The notes beneath the pieces are model-generated. The model did no database searches, was not told the DNA's origin, and worked only from the letters and a program-made list of their open reading frames with translations. The translations under genes were made by a program, and so were the position numbers. Below are positions 47,502 through 56,037 of a DNA stretch of 64,000 nucleotides, one piece after another (position 1 is the first letter of the stretch; each line of letters begins with the position of its first letter). The stretch comes from Jeotgalicoccus aerolatus (GTDB lineage Bacteria > Bacillota > Bacilli > Staphylococcales > Salinicoccaceae): positions 62,001-126,000 of the forward strand of contig NZ_BMCN01000003.1 of NCBI RefSeq assembly GCF_014635205.1, written 5' to 3'.

Positions 47502-48851
47502 GTGGATATACAGACTTTTTATCAAACGTATTTAGGGGAGCATGAACTGGTCCGGGCCAGCTTATTTAATGCGGCGAATTTTACGACCAATGAGGCGCTG
47601 ATTAAATATAAACTGGAAGAGCTCGAGTCGCAGACGGCTTTACATGAAATGTTCGAACATTTATCGATGGCAGAAGCTAAGCTGCTGCGGCGTTTATCGA
47701 CTGAAGCGTCGCATGATAACGTACATAGGGTATCGTATTTACCAGGTAAATATCCGACACTCATCGACTACCAGTTTATATTGGAAGATAACGGCACGGA
47801 GGGTGTGATTCACTCAGAAGTGGTGAATATATTGAACAGTGCGCTCGAGCAAACGGGCATATTCCCGTACACACCGATGTCCATTCCGGGCAGTGAGACC
47901 ATTGAACCGCAGGATGTTTCAAAGCTTGAGAAGATATATAACGGGCCGATTTACTGGCTGTATAATAATTTAACCTTTATCGAACTGAGACGGGTCATGT
48001 CTAAGCTGAATATTAAGTCGGCCGGGCAGTATAAGGATGATTATTTAAATGAAGTCATCGTACATTTAACGTCACCTGATTATTTGCCGGTGGCGCTGAA
48101 TCAGCTGGATGATGTGTCGTTTAGCCAGATTAAAGATAATGTCAAAAAAGATTACTCGGTCTATGAAAATCATCCGCGCTGGCAGACGGCGCTGGAATCG
48201 GGCCTGCTGGTTAAAGTGCATCCCGATTATTTAGTGATGCACCGCGACGTACTGAACGCTTTAAAACAAGTAAATTTTAAGCAGATCGGCAAAGAGGTTC
48301 AGACAGAGACGCTTGAAAATTACAACGCCTACAATGTCACCTTTACGATTAACGGGCTTGAAAATATTTACCGGACGGTTTCAATCCCAAGCCGGCTGAA
48401 CTTTTTAGAGCTGGAAATTATTATTTGCGAAGCATTTGGCTGGAATAATATCGGCAGCGGCGAATTCATGACGGATCGTGCGTTGATTGCATCTGAAGAT
48501 GATGTAAACAAAAATGCTCTGATGCTGGATGTGTATTTAACGAAGGAACATATACAGTATCTTTACGACTCGGATGATGATTACGTTGTCGATGTAAGGC
48601 TGGATTCAGTGACGAATATTACGAAGCCGATTCCTGAAGTTGTCAGCTACGGCGGTGAAGTGCCGATTGAAAATATCGGCGGAGTCGATCAATTGCTTGA
48701 AACTTTAAACATTTTGCAGGATAAACACCATCCTGACTATGTGCGTGTCTATTCTCATGCCCGTACGAAAAACTACCGGGAACGTTATCCGGTCAGTGCG
48801 GTCAATAAAAAGCTCGCACGTCTGTTTAACAGAGGAAACCCTATCACTTAA
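47502..48851 (+). CDS. Uncharacterised protein with C-terminal pRiA4b ORF-3-like domain
   Basis: The 449 aa protein has an N-terminal region (about 1-260) that resembles the product of the next gene (both begin MD-hydrophobic-xTFYxTYL). The C-terminal region, YNVTFTINGLENIYRTVSIP...LELEIIICEAFGW, looks like the pRiA4b ORF-3 (IS1096 TnpR-like) fold found in many plasmid and chromosomal proteins. The start is GTG 47502, with GGGAGG 8 bases upstream. Function is unknown, and no transposase is nearby. Confidence 0.65.
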   Translation: MDIQTFYQTYLGEHELVRASLFNAANFTTNEALIKYKLEELESQTALHEMFEHLSMAEAKLLRRLSTEASHDNVHRVSYLPGKYPTLIDYQFILEDNGTEGVIHSEVVNILNSALEQTGIFPYTPMSIPGSETIEPQDVSKLEKIYNGPIYWLYNNLTFIELRRVMSKLNIKSAGQYKDDYLNEVIVHLTSPDYLPVALNQLDDVSFSQIKDNVKKDYSVYENHPRWQTALESGLLVKVHPDYLVMHRDVLNALKQVNFKQIGKEVQTETLENYNAYNVTFTINGLENIYRTVSIPSRLNFLELEIIICEAFGWNNIGSGEFMTDRALIASEDDVNKNALMLDVYLTKEHIQYLYDSDDDYVVDVRLDSVTNITKPIPEVVSYGGEVPIENIGGVDQLLETLNILQDKHHPDYVRVYSHARTKNYRERYPVSAVNKKLARLFNRGNPIT

Positions 48852-48862
48852 GGAGGATCACG

Positions 48863-49645
48863 ATGGATTTACGAACATTTTATAATACCTATTTAACTTA
48901 TGTTCATTTGGACAAAGTGGGTGAATCCTTATCTCAGCTTGAAAAAATAGTAGAGGAAAAAATCGAAGAAGCCAGTTCTGATGATTATTTAACTTTACTT
49001 GGAGACAGTTTAAGAATTGAAGAAATTGAGCTGATTAAACGCTATTCCAATGCATTAACCGGAGACAATCTGATTAAAATGCCGTTTAATCCTGAAGAGA
49101 ATCCCTTTTTAATTTATAACCACCATCTTTTATATATCGGCGACGGCATGGCTGTCATGCACGAGGAAGTCATCGACGGTATATTGAGAAACTTCGGCTC
49201 AACGATTTATTTGCCGCCGCTGCCTGAAGGGATTACTATATCAAATGTTAATTTAAATAATGCAGAGTACACGACGACTGTAAATCTGCTGGATTATCCG
49301 ATTATTGAATTTTACGATTTGCTCTTAACTGAAGATCATATGAATCTAGTTGCAGAAAATCTGGATCTCGATTTAGACGAGTATCAGACCCGCCCGCAAA
49401 TTATTAATGCCATTTCTAAGCGGCTCGTCAACACATCCTACATGGAAGAAAAACTGAAGCTGTTTGAACCCGAAGAGGTGGCGCGTTTCAGTGACAAGAT
49501 CAGCCGGGGCGAAGTTTTGTTTACAGAAGAAGAGGGTATGTGGGATACGTTCCTTGCTACAGGTATCGTGATGCCATATTTACCTCACGCTGCCATACTT
49601 CCGCTAGTGTTGTTTCACTTCTTTAGAGAAGAAATTTTTAATTAA
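48863..49645 (+). CDS. Uncharacterised protein, paralogue of the N-terminal part of the preceding gene
   Basis: The 260 aa product starts MDLRTFYNTYLTYVHLDKVG and parallels the N-terminal half of the 47502 protein in order and length of segments (EEKIEEA, a MPFNPEENPFLIYNHHLLY strand, HEEVIDGILR). It lacks the pRiA4b ORF-3-like domain. GGAGG precedes the ATG. Only 11 bp separate the genes. Function unknown; this looks like a duplication followed by loss, or gain, of the C-terminal domain. Confidence 0.65.
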   Translation: MDLRTFYNTYLTYVHLDKVGESLSQLEKIVEEKIEEASSDDYLTLLGDSLRIEEIELIKRYSNALTGDNLIKMPFNPEENPFLIYNHHLLYIGDGMAVMHEEVIDGILRNFGSTIYLPPLPEGITISNVNLNNAEYTTTVNLLDYPIIEFYDLLLTEDHMNLVAENLDLDLDEYQTRPQIINAISKRLVNTSYMEEKLKLFEPEEVARFSDKISRGEVLFTEEEGMWDTFLATGIVMPYLPHAAILPLVLFHFFREEIFN

Positions 49646-49666
49646 TTCTAAAAAGGGGTAATGGAC

Positions 49667-50857
49667 ATGTCATTAAAAGATAAATTATTTGAAAAGCTCG
49701 AGCAAAATGAAGAACGTATGGTTGAAATCAGACGGCACTTGCATGAAAATCCTGAGCTGTCATTTAAAGAAGAGAAGACAGCGCAGTTTATCGAAGAATT
49801 TTATAAAGATAAAGACGTCAGCCTGACAGCGAATGCGGGCAACGGCTACGGTATTATCGTTGAAATTGAAGGCGGTGCCGGAGACGGGCCTGTCATTGGT
49901 ATCCGCGCAGATTTTGATGCGCTGCCGATTACTGAAGAAGCGGACGTTGAATTTAAATCGAAAAATGACGGTGTCATGCATGCTTGCGGACACGACGGTC
50001 ATACTGCTTATATGTTAATTTTAGGCGAAGCATTAATCGATTTGAAAGATGAATTAAAAGGGACAATCAAAATCATCCATCAGCATGCTGAAGAGATCCC
50101 GCCGGGCGGTGCGAAGAGCATTGTTGAATCCGGTATTCTTGATGATTTAGATGAAGTCTACGGCATTCATCTGTTCCCGACCTTGGATCTCGGCGATATT
50201 ACCGTTTGTCCGGGTGAAGCAATGACCGGCCGTTCTAATTTCGATCTTAAAATTCAAGGATCAGGCGGTCACGGCGCTATGCCGCACACGACACATGATG
50301 CCTTAGTTGCGGGCGGATATTTCGTAACATCAGCACAGACCATCGTATCCCGACGCATGAATCCGGGAGATTCTGTGGTCGTCTCCATTACAGCATTTGA
50401 AGCACCGGGCGGGTATAACGTTATTCAGGACAGCGTGACACTGCGCGGGACTGTCCGCTACTTGTCGATGGACAATAGAGAGCCGGTCTATGAAGAAATG
50501 GCTAAGCTCGTTAAAGGACTGGAAACAGCTTACGATGTTGAGTGTACTTTGGATTATGTGTACGATTATCCTGTGCTCTACAATACGGAAGAGAAAATCG
50601 ATGAAATTGAAGAAGTGCTGACTGCAAGTCAGGGCTCATACTTTGAAAAAGTATACCGCGATAAACCGCAGGCCGCTTCTGAAGATTTTGCGTATTATCT
50701 GGAAAAAATCCCGGGTGCCTTCATCTTCGTTGGGGCTAAACCGGACGGCGTAGACACTGCCTATCCGAATCACCACCCTAAATTTGAAGTGAATGAAAAA
50801 TCTCTGCTGATTTCTGCTAAAGCAATGGCTGAAATTGTGCTGAATAAACTGGGATAA
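49667..50857 (+). CDS. M20 family amidohydrolase (fourth copy)
   Basis: The 396 aa M20D-type zinc hydrolase has HACGHDGHTAYM (about residue 105), HQHAEEIPPGGA, GSGGHGAMPH and the C-terminal HHPKFEVNE. The start is ATG 49667, with AAGGGG 8 bases before it; an ATG two codons earlier is too close. It resembles the three tandem M20 genes at 13.8-17.3 kb, so the genome carries at least four members. It probably deacylates amino acids or peptides. A strong terminator follows. Confidence 0.88.
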   Translation: MSLKDKLFEKLEQNEERMVEIRRHLHENPELSFKEEKTAQFIEEFYKDKDVSLTANAGNGYGIIVEIEGGAGDGPVIGIRADFDALPITEEADVEFKSKNDGVMHACGHDGHTAYMLILGEALIDLKDELKGTIKIIHQHAEEIPPGGAKSIVESGILDDLDEVYGIHLFPTLDLGDITVCPGEAMTGRSNFDLKIQGSGGHGAMPHTTHDALVAGGYFVTSAQTIVSRRMNPGDSVVVSITAFEAPGGYNVIQDSVTLRGTVRYLSMDNREPVYEEMAKLVKGLETAYDVECTLDYVYDYPVLYNTEEKIDEIEEVLTASQGSYFEKVYRDKPQAASEDFAYYLEKIPGAFIFVGAKPDGVDTAYPNHHPKFEVNEKSLLISAKAMAEIVLNKLG

Positions 50858-50883
50858 TATAGAAAAAAAGACTGTGACGTAAA

Positions 50884-50928
50884 TAATCCGTACGTTAGAC
50901 TTCGAGGAGTCTAGCGTACGGATTTTTT
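50884..50928 (+). terminator. Terminator after the M20 gene
   Basis: AATCCGTACGTTAGACT (50884-50900) pairs with AGTCTAGCGTACGGATT (50907-50923), with one mismatch, around a TCGAGG loop, followed by seven T. Confidence 0.9.
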
Positions 50929-50978
50929 TATCTTGTATAACATTGATGTCATTTTATGAGCTTTTGCTCCCAGGCTTT

Positions 50979-51818
50979 TTATTCATCTTCCAGCTTTTTA
51001 ATATATTCATCCAGTTCTTTTTTATCTTCACCTGAAATCTCAGGGAAGTCAGGATTAATGTCTTTTAGAACGCTGATCATCACTTCAGTAATAATCTGTC
51101 TGGTATGCCACTCATCATCCGCCGGCAAAATGTACCATGGACTGTGCTCAGTAGACGTGTGGTTCAGCATGCCTTCAAAAGCCTGCTGGTATTTAACCCA
51201 CTTATTACGGTCTTCGATATCAGAAAATGAAAACTCCCACTGTTTGTCAGGATTTTTCATGCGTTTTAAGAAGCGGTCTTTCTGTTCATCTTTCGACATA
51301 TTGAAAAAGAATTTTACGACAGAAAAACCATTTTCGGATAAGTACTGCTCGTAATGATTAATTTGGCGGTAGCGTGTATCGATGTCAGCATCATCATCTT
51401 CCAGCAAATCATTCACGCGCGTCGCAATAACATCTTCGTAATGCGAGCGATTTAATATAGCAATCTGACCGCGCTCGGGCTCACCCTCGTACAGCCGCCA
51501 TAAGTAAGCATGTTTCTTCTCAGTTTCGCTCGGCTTGCCGTATGAAGTCACTTTCAAGCCCTGAGCATTTAAATTTGAAAAAATATAAGAAATGGCTTCA
51601 TCTTTTCCAGCAGCATCAATTGCCTGAAGCACTACCATAATCCCATTCTTCTCCGCCGCATGTAACTTGAGATGCAGATCTTTCAGCGTCTTGACGAGCG
51701 GGGGAATAGTATTCTCTTTAATATTATTGTTATCTTCTTTTTTACCTTCTGAAGTTAAATAATCACTTAGCTTTATATTTTTATCTTCTGGAATTCTGTA
51801 GTCACTTAAATTCATCAT
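50979..51818 (-). CDS. Polyphosphate kinase 2 family protein
   Basis: PPK2 enzymes transfer phosphate between polyphosphate and nucleotides. The 279 aa product has the Walker A-like QAIDAAGKDEA (about residue 65), the Walker B-like ILNRSHYEDV (about residue 120), and a lid with RYRQINHYEQYL, as in the nucleotide-phosphorylating PPK2 group. GGGAGTG lies just before the ATG codons at 51818 and 51815; either could be used. It runs as a single gene. Confidence 0.85.
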   Translation of the reverse strand: MMNLSDYRIPEDKNIKLSDYLTSEGKKEDNNNIKENTIPPLVKTLKDLHLKLHAAEKNGIMVVLQAIDAAGKDEAISYIFSNLNAQGLKVTSYGKPSETEKKHAYLWRLYEGEPERGQIAILNRSHYEDVIATRVNDLLEDDDADIDTRYRQINHYEQYLSENGFSVVKFFFNMSKDEQKDRFLKRMKNPDKQWEFSFSDIEDRNKWVKYQQAFEGMLNHTSTEHSPWYILPADDEWHTRQIITEVMISVLKDINPDFPEISGEDKKELDEYIKKLEDE

Positions 51819-51902
51819 CTTCACTCCCAAATTGGTCTATGTCATGAATATACCCTTTAAGATGAAGCGAAAACTTGATGAGTTAAGGCTGGAATTGCGA
51901 CG

Positions 51903-51965
51903 GCCGGCCAATGAGAGAGACTGATTGTCCGACTAGGGTGTTTACTCGGCCAATGAGTCCGCCTA
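51903..51965 (+). repeat. Two degenerate copies related to the 41-bp hairpin repeat
   Basis: CGGCCAATGAG occurs at 51905-51915 and again at 51947-51957, 42 bp apart. Between them lie CTGATTG and TTTAC, at about the places where the reverse complement of the array at 31820 has CTCATTG and TTTAC. It seems to be a worn two-unit relative of that array in the opposite orientation, in the gap between the PPK2 and TDT genes. Confidence 0.4.
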
Positions 51966-51981
51966 AACGAGCCAACTTTGC

Positions 51982-53004
51982 CTAACGCTTCAGACGTTTC
52001 CCATGATGAATAATTAAACCAGTCAGAATCAGCAGCCAAACGATGACGGCAGCAAAAATTGTGATTTTAGGAATAATCATTAAGAAATCGAGATCCAGCG
52101 CCATCGATAAATTCACAGTTCCCACCGTATACATAGCGATAGGGAAGGCCATACCCCACATGTCCGGTGTATAAGACAGCGGATAATGATTTATAATATG
52201 ACGCCAGATGCCGAGAGTAATCAGCAGCGGAATCCACCAAGTACCGAGCGGCCAGAAAAATAATGTAAAGCCTTTAATGAAAATTTCAAGCTCAGCTGCT
52301 ATACCTGTCCCGTTTAATACAAGCACTGACCCGGCAAGTGTTGTAATCGCGAGCGCCCCCATACTGATCCAATAGGGCGGCGTCAATGACATCGCTTCGA
52401 TTTTTAAAAACATCAGACGGTAAAAGATAAAGGCAATAATATTTAAATATAAAGCACAGCCTAGTAAAAATAAAATCAGAGCGATAAATATCATGACTTC
52501 AGAAAAATCTGTGCTGTCGGCAACGAGCGTTCCAAGTACGGCTAAAGATTGTGTCGATACGACAACGAGCAGCCAGCCGCCGTTTATCGACTCATCAATC
52601 ATGGGTTTTGATTTTTTAATTATGATTAAAGTGAAGAAAGTATACATTAATATCAGCCAGATAATCGATGCAACAAGCCAAAATACAAATGCAGTTCCGG
52701 CCATATTTTTAATTACGGCAAATTGGCTGCCTAACACCCCTGAAGCGGCAATTAAAGTGAAAAATCCGGGACCTTTCCCGTTATCATTAAGATCCCTGAA
52801 GAAATCCCCGGTATTTAAAATCAATCTTAGGCCGTTTAAGACGATCAGCAGCGCGAATATAAAAATATTAAAATACAGTAGAAGCTCTGCTGCGAGCGGC
52901 AGACCTAAATACCATAAGGACAACGATAAAGCACCAGTCGCCATAACCATGGCGAAATAGCCAGGGTATAAATGACGGGACTGGCGCTGTAAAAATTCAA
53001 ACAT
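51982..53004 (-). CDS. TDT family transporter (TehA/SLAC1-like)
   Basis: The 340 aa protein has ten predicted membrane helices and belongs to the tellurite-resistance/dicarboxylate transporter family, anion channels or exporters related to TehA and SLAC1. PGYFAMVMATGALSLSLWYL at the N-terminus and FWPLGTWWIPLLI near helix 8 are the family hallmarks. The ATG at 53004 is chosen; a GTG three codons earlier is possible, and neither has a strong binding site. The substrate is unknown. Confidence 0.78.
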   Translation of the reverse strand: MFEFLQRQSRHLYPGYFAMVMATGALSLSLWYLGLPLAAELLLYFNIFIFALLIVLNGLRLILNTGDFFRDLNDNGKGPGFFTLIAASGVLGSQFAVIKNMAGTAFVFWLVASIIWLILMYTFFTLIIIKKSKPMIDESINGGWLLVVVSTQSLAVLGTLVADSTDFSEVMIFIALILFLLGCALYLNIIAFIFYRLMFLKIEAMSLTPPYWISMGALAITTLAGSVLVLNGTGIAAELEIFIKGFTLFFWPLGTWWIPLLITLGIWRHIINHYPLSYTPDMWGMAFPIAMYTVGTVNLSMALDLDFLMIIPKITIFAAVIVWLLILTGLIIHHGKRLKR

Positions 53005-53125
53005 AACTTTCACGCTTTCTTTATATAAGTAAATTAAATTGATGTAAAATTATCATATTTATACTATCAGTAATAGGTGTATGTTACAAATGTGATGAAA
53101 TTTTTTAAAAAAGGGAGATTTAATA

Positions 53126-53717
53126 ATGAAAAATAAAATTATTCTCGATTGTGATCCTGGACATGATGATGCAGTTGCAATGTTGATGGCGAATGCTCAT
53201 CCATGAATTGAACTGCTGGGTATTACTATTGTCGCCGGAAATCAGACATTAAACAATACAGTGAGAAATGGTTTGAATGTTGCACAATTGCTGGATATGG
53301 ATACGGAAATCTACGCCGGTATGTCAGAACCACTCGTTCGAGAACAGCTTGTTGCAGGAAATGTACATGGAGAGACAGGTATTGACGGACCTGTGTTTGA
53401 TGAGTTGAAACGTAAAGCTCAAGATAAAAATGATGTTCAATTTATCATAGATACGTTAATGGAAAGGGTATGAAGAATTTGGTCTGGAAGCTGGACCTAT
53501 ACACGATGCAACGACGATTGCTTATTTGATAAATCCCGATCTATTTGAAGTGAAAGATATGTTTGTTGAAGTCGACATTAACCGTGGTCCATGTTATGGC
53601 CGAACGGTATGTGATGAATCTAATGTGCTGAAACAGAAAGCTAATGCTTTAGTGGGTGTAGGTATAAATAACGATCAATTCTTTGACTTGGTCGAAGAGT
53701 GTATTAGAATGTACTAA
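53126..53717 (+). pseudogene. Decayed nucleoside hydrolase (IunH family)
   Basis: An inosine/uridine-preferring nucleoside hydrolase relic. The start [20 protein letters not shown] holds the calcium-binding aspartates, but TGA interrupts it at 53204-53206. The frame resumes ([17 protein letters not shown]) to MERV, where a stop at 53471 and a frame change coincide with loss of about 100 central residues. The C-terminal part then runs EFGLEAGPIHDATTIAYLIN to a normal end. About 197 codons remain of an expected ~310. GGGAGA still precedes the ATG. Confidence 0.9.
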
Positions 53718-53720
53718 GAA

Positions 53721-53767
53721 AATAATAAGGCGTCTCTCGATTACATTACGAGAGACGCCTTATTATT
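53721..53767. terminator. Perfect inverted-repeat terminator
   Basis: A 19-bp perfect stem (53721-53739 with 53749-53767, core AAGGCGTCTCTCG) has a 9-base loop. It separates the IunH relic from the convergent membrane-protein gene and can act on both strands, though it lacks long T runs. Confidence 0.75.
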
Positions 53768-54050
53768 ACGATTCTTTCTTTTCCTCGAGCTGACGATCTC
53801 GTGTTTCCTGAATCAGCCAAGGGCTGTTCTTTTCAGCTGCATGTCTCTCATTATCTTCTTTAATCCGGTCCAAAACAACTTTCATTTCTTCATTTTCGAG
53901 AAGATAATTTTCCTGCTTCAAACGCTGGAGTTCAACTTCTTTATCGATTTGCTCAATTTTAATAGTTTCCATTTCTTTTCGATGGTTCAAGTAATTACTA
54001 ATAATACCCGCTATAATCCCGGCAACAGCAATGATGACAATAAACCACAT
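53766..54050 (-). CDS. Small membrane-anchored coiled-coil protein
   Basis: The 94 aa product has one N-terminal transmembrane helix (residues 2-20), then a charged helical stretch EMETIKIEQIDKEVELQRLK typical of a coiled coil, and a Lys/Glu-rich tail. This layout resembles PspB-like stress proteins, but no firm family is recognised. AAGGAGG precedes the ATG. It follows the larger lipoprotein gene by 24 bp on the same strand and may be co-transcribed with it. Confidence 0.65.
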   Translation of the reverse strand: MWFIVIIAVAGIIAGIISNYLNHRKEMETIKIEQIDKEVELQRLKQENYLLENEEMKVVLDRIKEDNERHAAEKNSPWLIQETRDRQLEEKKES

Positions 54051-54074
54051 AAAAATTCCTCCTTCATATAAAAC

Positions 54075-54944
54075 CTATTTAATTTCACCATCAGCATACG
54101 GGATGAACTCGCCGTATGCATATTCACCATTTTCATTAATATAATCGATCTGGCCGTATGGCCATACTCTGAACAGCCCGGTTAATCCGTGGTGGACATT
54201 GACGAATGGGATTTCAAAGTAACCGTCGGCTTCGCTGAATACAGGGTCTTCAAAATTAATCAGCGACATATCAAGCACATTTTTATCGTAATATGCTGAA
54301 ATGAAATCCATCACATTGTCTTCATTGACGACTTCTGCATTCGTTAGCTGGGAAGGGTAAATCAAGCTGACATTGTCATCTCCATCGCCTTCAACTGCAA
54401 TATAGAAGTTTGCATCGTCAGCAGGCTGATAGATTAAAATGCGGACGGTGCTGCCGATGTCTTCGGGTGATAAATCTTGTGTCGGCTCACCGAAAGCACT
54501 AATTATTTCATCGAAAGTAATTGTTTCATCGGGAGTGACTAAGACCTGCTCAACGGTGTCGGCTTGATAAGAGTATCTGACGGCCAGGTCGTTAAATATT
54601 TCATCTGCGGGTATATCGTCATCTTCCGAAGGTTCGCCTATAAGTTCTGCCACTTCGTCAGATGTCATGCCGCGTTCAATTCCGCCGTAACTGTAATAGT
54701 AGTAGTGATTTAAATAATCTTTGTGGAAGTTAGGGGAGAGAATATCGACATTGCCCGCATTATCGTATGCAGGTTCAAGTGCGGGTTCTTCTTTAGATTC
54801 TTCTTCAGAATTCTCAGTTTCTGCATCGTTTTCTTCTGCGTTTTCAGTGTCTGTATCTTCTTCAGTGACATCTTCATCGTCAACTGGAGAGTAGCTGCAG
54901 GCAGTAAGTATTACAATGGAAAATGATATTAAAAGCAATCTCAT
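54075..54944 (-). CDS. Putative lipoprotein with acidic linker
   Basis: The 289 aa protein starts MRLLLISFSIVILTAC, a lipoprotein signal, followed by about 50 residues almost entirely Asp, Glu, Thr and Asn, then a globular domain containing ERGMTSDEVAELIGEPSED (a SmpA/BamE-like small-fold signature) and a second TFDEIISAFGEPTQ copy. Two such repeats suggest tandem BamE-type modules, an inference. AAGGATG lies 9 bases before ATG 54944; longer in-frame starts lack a signal peptide. Function unknown. Confidence 0.65.
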   Translation of the reverse strand: MRLLLISFSIVILTACSYSPVDDEDVTEEDTDTENAEENDAETENSEEESKEEPALEPAYDNAGNVDILSPNFHKDYLNHYYYYSYGGIERGMTSDEVAELIGEPSEDDDIPADEIFNDLAVRYSYQADTVEQVLVTPDETITFDEIISAFGEPTQDLSPEDIGSTVRILIYQPADDANFYIAVEGDGDDNVSLIYPSQLTNAEVVNEDNVMDFISAYYDKNVLDMSLINFEDPVFSEADGYFEIPFVNVHHGLTGLFRVWPYGQIDYINENGEYAYGEFIPYADGEIK

Positions 54945-55032
54945 TAATAAACGCATCCTTATTTTTATTATCGGTGTGCCGCGATGTCTACCGGTAATCC
55001 ATGAACGTTTAATCTTAGTTTCATTATACAAC

Positions 55033-55067
55033 AAAAAAAGAACCGGTATTTTAAAATACCGGTTCTT
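55033..55067 (-). terminator. Terminator after the ornithine cyclodeaminase-family gene
   Basis: A perfect inverted repeat with halves AAAGAACCGGTATTT and AAATACCGGTTCTTT (55038-55067) is followed on the - strand by a T run. It lies 9 bp past the gene's stop. Confidence 0.88.
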
Positions 55068-55075
55068 TAATCAAT

Positions 55076-56017
55076 TTAAGCAAACATTTTCATAACGCCG
55101 CCTGCGACTGCCAGGTCAAAGTAACCGGCACCGACGCATTTGTAAATCGTAATATCCGTATCATTTTCACGCAGGTGACCCTGGTCGTAAATATCCGCGA
55201 GTGTTCCTCTGATATCGTCCCAGCTGATGATTCCAGCCTCAACGGCATCGATCAGTTCACCGGCTTCGTCTTTGACACCGTCCATGTCATCGACATAGAT
55301 GTGATTTGCACGTTTAATCGCTGTCTGGTCCATTTCTTTCATTTCATGAGTAAATGATCCGACACCGTTCACATGCGTTCCAGCAGCCAGTAATTCGCCG
55401 TTATATACGGGTGTTTTACTTTGTGTCGCACAGTTAATAATATCGCTCTGTTTGACTAGGGCATCGACGTCTGTCAGAACTTCAATATCAGCCCAAATGC
55501 CAAAGGCTGCAAGGCGCTGTTTAAACTGTTCTGCTTTTTCAGCCGTGCGGTTATAGAGATAAATTTTCTGAATGTCTCTGACTTCCACAACGCCGAGGAC
55601 TTGTTCAAATGCCATATTCCCTGTGCCGATTACGCCTAATGATTTAGCATTTTGACGGGCCAGCTTATCTGTGGCAATGGCTGTCATCGCACCGGTACGC
55701 AGTCGCGTTAAGTACGACGCGTCCATCGTCGCCTTGTGGGCGCCGTCGGTTAAGTCTGTCACTAAAATATTGCCTTGAGTCGTCGGCAGATTTTTATTGT
55801 TCGGGAAAATCGATACTGTTTTAATAATCGATACTTGCTGAGTCAAGCTGATGCACGGCATGTACAGCATAGAGCTGTCATCACCCGCAGGCAGCACTGT
55901 GCGGATGGACTCGACAATATTATCTTCATTGTAATCTTTTAAAATCGCATTAACGTCTTTAATTGCATGGCTGATTTTATACTGTTCTGCTATTTCTTTA
56001 TCTGTCAAAGTAATCAA
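55076..56017 (-). CDS. Ornithine cyclodeaminase/mu-crystallin family protein
   Basis: This NAD(P)-binding enzyme of 313 aa has a Rossmann GVIGTGNMA (about residue 130), LTRLRTGAMTAIATDKLA with the substrate-binding Arg, and the second-domain DMDGVKDEAGELIDA. Members include ornithine cyclodeaminase, SbnB and ketimine reductases; the substrate here is unknown. A TTG at 56017 is preferred because GGAG lies 8 bases before it; a GTG at 56026 overlaps that site. It follows the MHS transporter gene closely, so it may act on the imported compound. Confidence 0.82.
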   Translation of the reverse strand: MITLTDKEIAEQYKISHAIKDVNAILKDYNEDNIVESIRTVLPAGDDSSMLYMPCISLTQQVSIIKTVSIFPNNKNLPTTQGNILVTDLTDGAHKATMDASYLTRLRTGAMTAIATDKLARQNAKSLGVIGTGNMAFEQVLGVVEVRDIQKIYLYNRTAEKAEQFKQRLAAFGIWADIEVLTDVDALVKQSDIINCATQSKTPVYNGELLAAGTHVNGVGSFTHEMKEMDQTAIKRANHIYVDDMDGVKDEAGELIDAVEAGIISWDDIRGTLADIYDQGHLRENDTDITIYKCVGAGYFDLAVAGGVMKMFA

Positions 56018-56037
56018 TGTATTCACTCCATAATATA

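Noticed and set aside
47502-48851. Transposon remnant because of the TnpR-like domain
   Set aside because: No transposase, inverted repeats or target duplication are visible; the domain is common in chromosomal proteins.
53204-53206. Selenocysteine or recoded TGA in the nucleoside hydrolase
   Set aside because: The rest of the gene also carries a frame change and a large deletion, and no SECIS-like hairpin is seen, so a plain nonsense codon is simpler.
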